DNA of 64,000 nt. Origin: Fomitopsis serialis. Its lineage: Eukaryota > Basidiomycota > Agaricomycetes > Polyporales > Fomitopsidaceae. Shown piece by piece: positions 11,677 to 22,615 of this stretch (its first letter is position 1; every line of letters begins with the position of its first letter). Both the position numbers and the translations under genes were made by a program. Under the pieces are notes generated by a model. The model was not told the DNA's origin and did not search any database. It worked only from the letters and a program-made list of their open reading frames with translations. The stretch covers positions 124,001 to 188,000 of the forward strand of contig NW_025955021.1 of the NCBI RefSeq assembly GCF_022376445.1, given 5' to 3'.

Positions 11677-13326
11677 GTGTCGAAGGGTGAACTCGCTCAG
11701 ACGATCGCAATACTCAACGTAGCGTGAGTTGCATTGAAAATAATTCTCTCTTCAGTGACTGATCAGAGCCCACATGGTAGATTTGTACTCGACTGTTGCC
11801 AGATAGCAGCATGCAGTGAGTTAGTACCACCATCTACGCACGCATTTTTCCTGACCTTCATACAAAGCGATGTACGCCTATGACCGCTTTCTCACCATTT
11901 GGTGGGAGGTGGACTTGATTTGGCGGCGTCGGAGCATGTCGGCCGCGACTGGCCTATACATGCTACTGCATATATCTGTGGTGGTGTACCTATTTGGATC
12001 TGTGGTGTTACAAATTCTCACAGGCTGTCGAGTAAATCCAAGTGCTTGTCGTGTATGGTATAGATGCTGACTCTGTCTCAGAGGTAGAACCATCTTGCCT
12101 GGCTTCAAGACGCACTCACCCAGATGAACCTTCACAGCGATTACACCGCCGACGTGGTTATATCTTGCGCCAGCGCACTATTCCATCTCACTAATGGTGG
12201 TATGTAAGAGAACTACTATCTTATCACCATAAGTATCTCATCCTCATGCCCCATAGCTTTCACGGCGCTGCGTGCCTATGCCATCAGCAATCACTCTGTG
12301 CTGGTTGCGTCTGCTGGATTCTTACTCTCTTTGGTGCTTGTTACCGCCGAGATAGTAAGTCCTTTCGAAGTTGTCATTTGTACATGCAACCCCTCTGACA
12401 ACTTAATGATCAGCATGAGATCCCTACAATAGTCGGAGCTACTGTCCCCGATCCCATTGGCTGCGTGCTCTCCTCGGACAGCACAATCTGGAAGTGCGTT
12501 TTACATATTTCTTTTTTGACTTGGTTAGCCCTCAACAAGCAATGCTTGTCACAGACCATGTGCGACGTTTGATTCACTGTAGAGCTGGTGTGACAATTGA
12601 CATCGCGCTTCGCTCGTTGCCACAGTGCTTGTCGCCGGTCAAGCATGTACTGTTGTCGCCGAAGCATTGCTAGTGATAGCGACTTGGCGTCATATATACA
12701 CGGCCAAATCCGCCAACGATGCACGCATCGACACCCCAATCACATCTGTACTCCTCAGAGATGGTGAGTCGCAAGCTCGGATCGAGATAACTTCGCATCT
12801 GACCGCGCGGATCTGCCTACTTACTTCCTATCAGGTACTCTCTACTTCATGTGAGTTGACACTGCTAGGATCAAATGTGACGACATGAACGTTGTCTTGG
12901 CTCAGCGCTATTCTCGCTGCCCTGATCCTCGATACCACGTTGACCGTGATTATGGGAGTTGGTATCATACTCATGCATCTCTCCCGGTTCGCTGACACCG
13001 ACGTTTCAGACTGAAGATGGATTCATCTCGCCCATTACCTACGTGTGCGTTGCTTGCCACACGACATACGATGAAGCCTGATCACAGCTAAATCCAACAG
13101 GCTCCAAGTCGTCTTACTCTCGCACTTCTACCTCAACTTACACCAAGCAAATTCAGTCGACCTACCTTCCAATGCATCACAGATGTCCGACATCCGGTTT
13201 ACGCGTGTGTTAGGAAGCCTCGCGGGCTCGCTTCCCTACAGTACGCACAGTTCATTGGAAGATGTTGATGCGCAGGCGAGCGACCTTGATTCGGATGAAG
13301 AACCGGCGGAGGTGGAAGCGACGTAG
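11677..13326 (+). CDS. DUF6533 multi-pass membrane protein, copy 2, start codon apparently lost
   Basis: Paralogue of copies 1 and 3. First exon 11677-11723 and second 11781-11815, then an exon from about 11868 with the hallmark YDRFLTIWWEVDLIW, followed by MSAATGLYMLLHISVVVYLFG. Later exons give FTALRAYAISNHS (about 12260), AGQACTVVAEALLVIATWRH (about 12635) and LLSHFYLNLHQANS (about 13120), ending at TAG 13324-13326. Copies 1 and 3 begin ATGTC at the aligned position, but here the codon is GTG (11677-11679), with a stop codon upstream in frame before any ATG. The gene is therefore either inactive or started from another exon. Otherwise the exon pattern is preserved. Confidence 0.7.
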
Positions 13327-13731
13327 CGGTTGGAGCAGCCAGGAACTACGATCGTAAGCATTGAAGGTCGCGAGACCTGTACCACATCCGGTCAATTTCT
13401 TTCTGTGGGGGAAGCGGTGGAAGTTCGGACTGTTCAGATTACTGTCGTCTGAACGCACCGTGTCCTCCGTCACGGCCTCTCTCGTCCTGGCTAGTTCCTG
13501 CTCGCTTGCTATGTGTTCAGCTTTCATATTCCACGCTCAAACGATCAACGTTCATGAACGTTCAACGTGTGCCATCTATTCTAGAACGAGGGCAGGACTA
13601 TTATTTGCTATTGTGGACTTACGTAACACTTATAAATAATAACGCAATGAAATAGATACTGCTTCCGAGCGCTCTATCGATTTCGAGCAACGTTAACGAT
13701 CACTCTGACCGTACTCAGTGTCAGAAGAGAT
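13327..13731. other. Intergenic stretch with a 16-bp palindrome
   Basis: No gene seen. Contains a perfect palindrome, AACGTTCATGAACGTT, at 13547-13562. Confidence 0.5.
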
Positions 13732-15998
13732 ATGGGCTCTGTACCTACTCCTTCCCGACAACGCATTCAATCTGTCTTGAAATTCACGGGCCAGCAAGAT
13801 GCGCTCGCGAGCCATCATTTACCAGACCTCGAGTCGGTCAGGCAGGATATTGCACTCAGTAAGCACGTAGTATTGAAAGACTGCGTTGAAAACTCACCCC
13901 CATCTCGGTCTTTTACAATCAAAGTGGACAGCATACAGATGCTCGTTGAACAGACACCGACGATTCTGCTGCACAATCCACGCCCCGGTGGGCCGCTGGG
14001 CGACCCCGCACCGCGCTCCTTGATTTTTAATTCACAGCTTAGCCAACTGTTCAATTACAGCTTTCTCATTCACGTTGATGATGGTAATGATCCTACCTCT
14101 CTACACGCCATGGCATCGTGCTAAGAAATATACGCACCAACAGTTCCTGCGGACATTCTCAAACCAGTGGTCTGGGCATTACAAATGTTTGTTGACGTTC
14201 TCACTGAAGCAACGGATGCGCAATTGCTCGCATTTGGGCATGTCTTGAGTCCCGAGGATGCCGCAGCCGCTAATCGTGTCGGGCAAGCTGGTGCATTAGT
14301 GATAAACAGTGGTAGACTGTTCATGGTATGTTTACAGAGTGTCACTGCCTTATGCGTGTGCCAGCATACTAGTAGCTGATCCGAGTCTGCATCATCATAC
14401 AGCGCCTACAAGCAAAGGCGAAGCTTGCAATTTTTCTCTTGTATGACCTTTCGTGGGCACGTCGTTTGATTTTGGCTCATTTGGGTGGCAGGCGACCCGA
14501 GATCAATCGACCCGGAGATGCCGTGATATCCCTCAGAGAACTTATGGAATACTTCGTTTCACGTACTCCAATAGGGCAATTGAGGCAGCAACAGTCAGTT
14601 CTGCGCCATGTGGAGTCTGCTCGGACAAGCTAACATGATGCTGGAAGTAATTTAGTCATGATCTTCGCGGAAGCTCTTGTACGGAGTGGCGAGGATGATG
14701 CAAAAGCAGAGACTCTACTTACAGAGCTCACCGACTCTCCTGCCTCTGATGCCCATGGACTAGAAGACTTAGTCGTCACCAAAGTGTACTTGTCGCGGAT
14801 ACTGCGGCGTCGCGGCAACGTAGGGGCCGCGAAGAGGCAGTGAGCTATTTAAACTTGGTTGATACAAGTGTGAGCCTGATGGCCATGACAGGGAGAAGTG
14901 GCTTGTCAAGTGGTTCCGCAAAAATCCACACGGATTGTCCGACACAATTCTGCGGCAACTCCTCATACCCACTGGCGAAACAACCAGTCCGATACTGGAA
15001 GCACTGGGTGGGATATCCTGGCTAGAAGGACGTGAACACACCGACAAGACAGACCGCCGTCTCGTCAAACGATGCCGGCAATGTTTACGCCAAGAACCAA
15101 TAGTGAAGTTGTTCTTGTGCTCACAGTGCAAGACGGCGAATTACTGGTACGTCACCCTGCTAATCCCATCAATGGTAGGCGACTCAATGCGTTGGGTCAG
15201 TTCCCGCGAGTGTCAGAAAAAGGACTGGCCGCTGCACAAGTAAGTGCTCAGCTAGATACATGCTCGTAGCATTGGCTCAAATCCACTTCGCCAACAGGCA
15301 TGCCTGCAAGTGAGCACCCTAGCCGGCCCTCAAGCCTTACTAATACTGACTCGACTTGATTCAGAGGCCTCGCAGCTGTGAACAATCAAGCAGCGAGTGA
15401 ACAGCTCTCCCCGGACCCGGCCAACCCGCCGGTCGTCACGCAGAGGCAGAGAGACTGGGTAGCGCGTCACCACTCTGCCGAAGACTCCTGGCCTTACGTC
15501 AGTGCATTGCGGCTGCACGAGAACCCTAGCCGCGGGCAAACGCACCTCATCATCGAACAGTCCGTGTACACTCCCGACGCGGGGCCGCTGGCCAAGGACA
15601 AGTTCACGATCGTCGGATGCGCCGTGTTCCGCGTCTCCGACATAGTGAGCGATATCGAGCTCAGTCTGAAGCTCAGCCCCGGCGAGGGCGCGCAGTTGTG
15701 CGAGAGAGCGCTGCGGGGCCAGCGTCAGTCGGAACCGGGAAACCCCCTAATTCCATTCCTCATCCTGCGAGTCTGCGAAGGCGTCGACATGACGGTCGGC
15801 ACTGGTCTGCACCCCCTTTCAATCTCTTCCCTTTCAGTCTATGGCTCATCGCGTGTTCATCCGCTCCTCGCAGGTCTCGTGGAGAGCGATCAGCTTCAAC
15901 AGACGCAGTACAACCGAAACTGGCGCCAGGAGATCAGCAAGACCTCCCCGCCTCAAAAGCTCATGTATCGCAACCGCAGGGATGCGGAGTTCGATTGA
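13732..15998 (+). CDS. MYND-type zinc finger protein
   Basis: Nine exons join in frame (13732-14083, 14144-14325, 14403-14593, 14648-14819, 14869-15146, 15201-15239, 15298-15309, 15365-15804, 15874-15998) to give 596 residues. Residues 1-360 are helical and unrecognised. The MYND finger follows (about 370-415): CRQC, then CSQC, then YCSRECQKKDWPLHKHAC, with all expected Cys and His ligands. MYND fingers usually bind proline-rich peptides. The last ligand Cys is encoded by a 12-base microexon. The C-terminal 200 residues, ending LMYRNRRDAEFD, match no family I recognise. The overall role is unknown. The gene converges on YAP1. Confidence 0.85.
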
Positions 15999-16110
15999 AG
16001 CATCACCAGTTCCCTTGACTCGTCTACGGTGTGTCGAGGTGATCTGGATTGTACCGATACCAGTGGACCGACACAAGCCTAGACAAGGATCCCCATCACT
16101 GAGCCGACAC

Positions 16111-16133
16111 GGAAGGACGGAAGGACGGAAGGA
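16111..16133. repeat. Short tandem repeat, 8-bp unit
   Basis: GGAAGGAC repeated nearly three times. Confidence 0.7.
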
Positions 16134-16436
16134 ATCGACCTCAATGCATCACTCATCTGTACAATCTTAAAATCAATGTTCTTTGAACCTTCTCTGCCAC
16201 CTTCGCGCAGAAAACACGTTCGAGCACTAACATCACAGTCATCAACTCAACACTCACATCCGACATAAGACGACGGTCATGACTCATTACTACGTACGAA
16301 TAATTCACGAACAGCGCGCACGAACAAAACAGTAAAAGAAAGAGACCCGGAACCGATGGATCTGGTGGGGATACAGGGGAGGGGAACAACCACACGCACG
16401 AATCGTCCGCAGGCGGAAGACCGAGAACCAGACGAG

Positions 16437-16462
16437 CGGACGGACGGACGGACAGACGGACA
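16437..16462. repeat. CGGA microsatellite
   Basis: Run of CGGA units with one interruption (CAGA). Confidence 0.65.
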
Positions 16463-16885
16463 CCACTGTGATCGCCGTGGAAGGTGTGCCAGCGTGATGC
16501 GATGGACGGACGGGCTGAGGAGTGGTGGTGGTGATGATGGATGAGACGGCGGGACGATGGGAGAGACGAGATGAATCGATACTATACACGACATGACCTG
16601 GTGCGGGTCGGCGGGGAGACGTCCGACGGCGCACCACAATGCAACAACGACGACAACGACAACGAGGCTCAACACCGACGCGGACGGCGCAGCCCAGCCA
16701 ACCGGGCACCCCGCCAGCGCGTCGAGCACTTTCTACAACGCCAGCCTGACCCGACCCCGCCCGCGGCCCAGCAACCCGACCCGAAAGACAACACTTCGAC
16801 AGAGACCGCGGGGAGGCGGACACGAGCGGCAGACGGCGCGGCGTGCCCTGGCTGGCGCATGCTCGGCGGGCGCACGCCCTCACGT

Positions 16886-18736
16886 CTACTGCTTCGCTTG
16901 CCGCTTCGCCGCGAGCGTCTCGATGATATGATGCACGCCCTGCGGCTCGAGCACGACCTTCGTCCCGTCGCACCGCGCCTTGCTCGTGAACTCCGAACAG
17001 AGCTCGTTGATGTCCAGGTCCTGGAGACCCCGCCGTGTCAGCCTAGCCCGCCGAACGGAGTAAAACGCACGAACTTTACTGACCTTGAACTGTGGATTGC
17101 TCGTGATGCTCCGCCACGCCGTGAGCACCTCCACATTCTTGTCGCTCTTCTCCGTCGGCGGGAACGAGCTCCCCTTGCACATGATCATCGGCCCGCCCGA
17201 CTCGTCCCCGACCGACTTCCGGAGGAACGGCGCTATCGGCACCTCGCACTGCGCGAACGCCGAATTGCCCTGGTCCACGATGTGCTTCGCCATGTCCTCC
17301 TTCGTCTTCGGGCACTGGTCCCCCTTGGACGCACTCGACCCTGGGCTTGCGTCGGACGACGAGGACGGTGATGACGAGGATGGCGAGCGGAAGTGGGAGA
17401 CGGGGCTGATCGATGACGGCGGGCTCTTCAGGAGGGCGTTGAAGTCGACGCCGCTCGTCGTCCCGAGATAGTTCCCACCGAACAGCTGGTCTAGCCCGTT
17501 CGTATCGCCCCCAGGTGGTGACCACTGATCGAACGGACTACTGAAACTGCTCGCGAACGACCCGTTTCCGTTCTGCCCGCCGTTCGACGACGGTGACGAA
17601 TCATACGGTGATGGCTCCGCGAAGGACATGTACATTGGGTTGGCAGCGATCGTCTTGTACGAACAGTGTGGCTGGCCGAAACCGAAGTCCATGTTCATCG
17701 CGCTGTCTGTCGCTGTCGGTTCATCGTTCATCGCGTTGGGGTCGAAAGAGATGAGTGAGTTGAAGTTGAGAGCCGGCGCCGACTGTGGTGCGCGGCTCGG
17801 GCCTGCCCCAGGTGATGCAAAACTGAATGGCTGCGACACTGACCCCGAGGCTGGGTTGCCATTGGCCATGTTCGGTGCATTCTCCCGTGGCACAGAGAAA
17901 GTGAAAGCGGCCTGCTTGAGCATCATGTTCTCATTCTGCAGTCGCGAGAGAAGGTCGCGAAGGTTCTCGTTCTCGGATTCGGACATTTGGTTTTTGGCCT
18001 CCAGTGCGGCAACCTTGTCTTCGAGCTAGAAAGGGGTTACGATGATGACGGGATGCGACGACAACTCCACGTACATCCTTGACATGCTTTTCCTTGCGCT
18101 CCCGGAATGCTCTTTGCGCTGCTCTGTTTTGCTCCTTACGCTTGAGTAACCGAGTCTCATCCTATCAGCACGATCAGGATACGGACTGAGTGGCGGAGGA
18201 ACGGGGCCACAGACCTGAGAAGGATTGCCGGTTGACTTACGCCGTGAAGAGGAGGACTTCTTGTTGTTCGAGGCTGTGGCCGCATCAGTATCGGGTGAAC
18301 CGTTCACCGGGCGATGGTATGACGTACTGTTGGATGTATGCTGGCTCTTGTGTGTGGGCTCACCGGATATGCTGTCATCGCTCGCCTTGCGCTTGAGACC
18401 CTGCTCGTCCTGGTCTGTAGGAGCGGAGGAGGCGGGGGTGTTGAAGGATCCCGACTGGCGCCGAGACGGGCTGTGCTCGGTGTTGACACTGGGCGGGCTG
18501 GGACTGCTATCGCTGGAGGGCGGGCTGGTGCTGGGAAGGGGGTAGCGGGAGAGGCTCTGGGGGTCGATGACCTCTGGGGCATTGGCGCTGTCGAAGGTGG
18601 TGAGGCCGTTGTTGCCTACGGAGGTGGGAAACTGCTTCTCGAGGAAGGCAAGGAAGTCGTCGTCGGGGAGGGCGGAGAAGGTGTTGGGCTGCTGGGAGAG
18701 GTCCCAGAAGGACTGCACGCCGCCAAAGGGATCCAT
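16886..18736 (-). CDS. YAP1: AP-1-like bZIP transcription factor (Yap1/Pap1)
   Basis: Redox-sensing regulator of the oxidative stress response. Four exons, all joined in phase 0 (18215-18736, 18075-18161, 17084-18025, 16886-17020), give 561 residues. Residues 1-70 carry an acidic and aromatic N-terminus (FWDLSQQPNTFSALPDDDFL). The basic region NRAAQRAFRERKEKHVKD is at about 186-203, followed by a leucine zipper. The middle is Ser/Pro-rich. A PAP1-type region has three cysteines (QCPKTKED, AQCEVP, MCKGSS). The C-terminal Cys-rich domain ELCSEFTSKARC lies near the end. In this family these cysteines form oxidation-dependent disulfides that mask the nuclear export signal. The splice sites are canonical GT-AG. 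Confidence 0.95.
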
Positions 18737-21559
18737 TGCTGGTACAGATACACTCGTGGGTGGTTGCGTCAGAGTTTGGGATCGCGAGGCGAGCGAGGAG
18801 ATCTTTGTCAGCTGCGCGGATCTAGGCTGAGCCGGCGAGCGTGCGCACGCGTGCTGAGTGCTGCGGCGGGGAGGGCGACGGCGAGGAGGACGAGGAGACG
18901 GGGGGAGGAGGCGGGGGAGGGGATGTGAGAGGGCGGAGAGAGAGAGGAGGGTGAGAGGGGCGGGAACTTGCCGGCGACGCGGATGCGAGGCCGCGCCCGG
19001 CGGCCAGCCAGCGCCCGAGCGTCGGAGTCCAATCGGCGCCTCTCCCGCCACGCCGCACCTGCTGACCAAGCCCTCGTCGTCGCTTCCGCCACCTGCCGCC
19101 AGCCCACCGCCCCCGCCGTCTGACGTTCCTATGACTCGACTCGCGCCCGCCCCGCCGCACCACTCCTGCTCCCGCCCCGCCACCGTCCTCCAGCCGCCGC
19201 ACGCCCGCACAACCCAGACAGTCCCAGGGCAGCCCATTCACACTGCGCACGCGGTCCCCGTGGTTCCATCCCAGCTGGGGAATTCTTCCGGCTCTGCTGC
19301 GAACGACCGTCCAGAACTGCCATATCCAGCGCACGCCCACGCCGTCTCGCCGAACACGTCCGAACGCTCTTCCCCCGCGCGCGTCCGCATGATCTGCCCG
19401 CAATGCTGTCCATGTCTCTTCGCGGCGCTCGGCGTCCAGCACTTGCGCTTCCTGTTCTCGTCGGAGGGTCGACCGTGACCGTGCACTTAGGATCACATCT
19501 GCGATCCTCACACGCCCTCCTCTCGTCAACGGCCTTCCGTCAATTCCCCGGATCCCCGACGCGCCTGTTCCTCGACGTCGACATGCAGTCCGTCTGCTCA
19601 ACCACCTTGCTCGTCTCTGTACCAGGCGCAAGCGGGCCCGCTACAGCAACAGTACGTAACTTGGGATCTGCGCCCCCTGATCTCTACATAAGGTAGCAGA
19701 GGCCGCAGCGCGCTCCGTGCTCGACTTCTCGGCCAGCTCTGTGGAGCACCACCAGTCTTCTGATCAACCTTCTTTCTCGTTCGTCGACCGCCCTGGCCAG
19801 AACTTCCCTCAGGACGATCCCCCTCTCCAGGTGCCCTGCAACGTGCAACCCCCACTGATCCATCGGCGGCTTGTCGTGGAACTCATACCACACTTCCCAT
19901 CCTTCACAGGGCGTCTGTGAGGTCAATGTCTCAGTCGACAGCGGCGTTTTCGACCTCTTGTGACTCGGTGAGGCGCCATCTCCAACCGACCCGCACTGAC
20001 CCCCGTTGTCCCCGAGCGTTAAGGTATATACGACAGTTCATCACGACATCAAGATGCAACCGCTGGTTGCATAGGTGGCAGGGCCGCGTACCCCTCGGCA
20101 GGCGATCCCTGCGCTAACGATCGTCCGACCCCCGCGGAGATCGAGCGATATCTCAGCGAATGCAATCAGTCGTGGTCTCATACCCATCCGTGTGGACGCA
20201 CCCCATGTCGGAGCGGTGGTGGGGTGCGTCCACACGGATGGGTACGAGACCACACCGTCGTAACATTCGTGCTGCCGCGCCGCCCCAACTTGAACCATAC
20301 TGTATGTCGGCCGAATGCATGTCTTGGGACTCTGGGGGCGCCCTGGACTGGAAGTGAACGCCTCTGACCTGAGGACGCTCGACTCCTGGGGATGGCTGCG
20401 GACCACGTCGGCTCCTACCTCTGCATTTGGCGCCACGCACACTTGGGTCCAACTCTCGGTCCAGGTCTCCTTCTCAGCCGCAGGTCTCCCAACCACCAGG
20501 CGGGGCTAGATAGGAGCGGTCTCAGCCTTCCGTACCATTCCCTAGAGCCTAGAGGCTGGCGCAACGCGTCCCTGGCCCAATCAAGCTCTCCACAACCTTA
20601 TCCCCCGTACGGTGTCCGAGACGCATCGGGGTGCGGCCGAGCGTCCGCTGTACGATGATGGTGGGTCGTAGGTTTGCGGGGCCACTCGTATGGAGAGGGG
20701 GGCAGAACGTTTGTGGCAGGCGTTCCGACTCGGCGAGGTATATCTGCCATTCCCCAACGAAGATCGAAGGAGTCAGCCTCTGTGCGACTGAATCGGAGCA
20801 CCGATTGCGGTGAGTTGCGTACACACCGCCCACGTACCTTTCTTTGAAGGTGGCTCGACGGCGTCGGTGATGACCTCCAGGCGATCAACGCTGGAGGGCC
20901 GGGCCGGGATGCATGGAAGGTAGGATCGTTATCTCGCGAACGTGTCTCCTCTAGGCTTGGATTCGGAAGTCGGAAGATGGCCACACGGGCTCCACCCCGA
21001 CAGATGGTGTGTGCGGCTAGCCTGTTTTGTCTCCGTGCATGTGGAGGAGAGGGCTGGGACATGCCATGGTCTATGGATGCGCCGTCATGGGCTCGGCTTG
21101 GGTTCCGGGCTTCCGACTGCATAGCTGTTGTGCACGCATGTGGATGTGCATTGTAACATACAGGGGTGACTCGTCCGCGTCACCACCATAGCTCTATATG
21201 CGTGCCAAATCTCGTGGATTAACTCCAACCTCAATCCGCCATCCGTGTTTGTAGCAGGGAACACGACCTCGAAAAATCCGCTTTGTAAACGAGATTCCGG
21301 GCGATATGTATGGGCTCGAGCTCGAGCATTTACTGGACTGTTTGACGGTAGTACGACTCGGAAGTTCGAGGGACATGTAGCCAGCGCCGAAGATCCAGAT
21401 CTTACGTAGGACGTTGCGGATGACGGCCAGGACGGGACAAGCTTGGAGCAATGATGGACTAAGATGAGTTGGTTCTTGCGCCGCGATGCGGTGCGACTGT
21501 CAAGATCCTTGCAGATATCCTTGAAACTTGCAAACTTGAAAGCTTGAAAGCTTGACGGC
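18737..21559. other. GC-rich stretch without an assignable gene
   Basis: Upstream of YAP1. Long ORFs (for example 18822-19631 minus, 269 codons) are Arg/Ala-rich readings of GC-rich DNA and probably not genes. A small ORF at 19717-19920 on plus has fairly normal composition but no match I recognise. Contains the hairpin at 20172-20253. Confidence 0.4.
20172..20253. repeat. 33-bp inverted repeat (hairpin)
   Basis: Left arm 20172-20204 and right arm 20221-20253 are reverse complements with one mismatch in 33 (A at 20180 against a base that would pair with G). The loop is 16 bases. No ORF is interrupted by it. Confidence 0.9.
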
Positions 21560-22330
21560 TGTGTTACCTCAAGTCAGACAACTGCGACACCGACGCGGCA
21601 GTCAGTGGCAGATGCTCCGTCCAAGTTTTGACAGTCCTCCGACGCGCCTGCTGAAATTTGGTCGAGATCCGGATCGTAGCGCGTACGACATGGTCACGGT
21701 ACGGTAAGCCTGTTTTATGTTTTATGCAATCGCACCTTGTGAGTTCGGCTTGATCAGTCACCACCTCGTCGAGAAGCGCGCTCACCTGAACCGCCCTGTC
21801 AACGATGTTACCGCTCTATGCGTGTATGTTCCAGCGTATGGTGCCCGTTACTAGCCAAACTTACGACTTCATGCTCTGCCGATCTCGCTTCATCCATAGG
21901 CTCGTCAAAACCACTCTTCTCCGGTAGAGGATCGTGCTGGAATCCGGTCCGCCGGAGGGCCGCAGGTAGGTCGTGGCTTGGGTCCGCGTACTCTTTATCG
22001 TTGGGAATCCGTTGAAGGCTCTACATATGTGGTAGCTGAAAATGTCAGAGTATACTGAATAGGTAAAGCGCACTTGGTGCGCTCGTAGAGCTTACATGGG
22101 GAGGCGTACGCACACCAGGTCAACACGGGCTGAGATGCAGTCGATGATCACATTGGTCGGCATGCAGACGTGTACATCGGGTGAGCAGCCGTGGATCATA
22201 ATGTTAGAAACATTGAGGAGACAAGACAGAAGACCAAATTCGAGACTCGACGTCGACGTCGTGGTGGTGGCTGTGAGCTGGACAAGGATAATTCAGACGC
22301 CCAGAAGACTCTGAAGAGCGAGCTCGAGTA
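21560..22330 (-). repeat. Unrecognised duplicated unit B
   Basis: Inverted partner of unit A (9479-10330); the alignable part is 21780-22330. Reading minus, it holds a piece DVHVCMPTNVIIDCISARVD and, beyond the shared block, a 74-codon ORF (21564-21785, LLDEVVTDQAELTRC) that unit A lacks. It could be the remains of a gene, with B closer to the ancestral form because it lacks A's extra 180 bases. Product unknown. Confidence 0.65.
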
Positions 22331-22615
22331 AGGCTCCGGAAGCCATGCCTGAGAGCACCTCACATGTGGGTCTCCGTCGACTACAAACTTGGTCTGTTTC
22401 CTGTACAACAGTCGTCGAGATATCCTGGTGGTGTCACTGAATGTCGTATAGGCGGCAGAACTTACAACACTGGTTTCGCAGCTGGCAAATCAGATCTTAC
22501 ATTGTCACGTTGGCAATACACGAATCTGTTGAATTCACCAACGTAAATTGCATTTGAGGGATCTGAATATCGACCGCGAGATGATCGTGGTGAAGTGAGG
22601 ATACATCGAGGAATG

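Larger units (their letters stand above)
15999..16885. other. Convergent intergenic region with simple repeats
   Basis: Lies between the MYND gene and YAP1, which face each other, and probably holds both 3' UTRs. Contains an 8-bp GGAAGGAC unit repeated about three times (16111-16133) and a CGGA run (16437-16462). ORFs here are low-complexity and not convincing. Confidence 0.5.

Noticed and set aside
12085..12185. Apparent deletion and frameshift in DUF6533 copy 2
   Set aside because: An acceptor just before an in-frame ATGAAC gives an open exon reading VVISCASALFH, so the segment can be coding.
18822..19631. 269-codon minus ORF upstream of YAP1
   Set aside because: Arg/Ala/Ser-rich reading of GC-rich DNA overlapping equally long ORFs in other frames. 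No domain.
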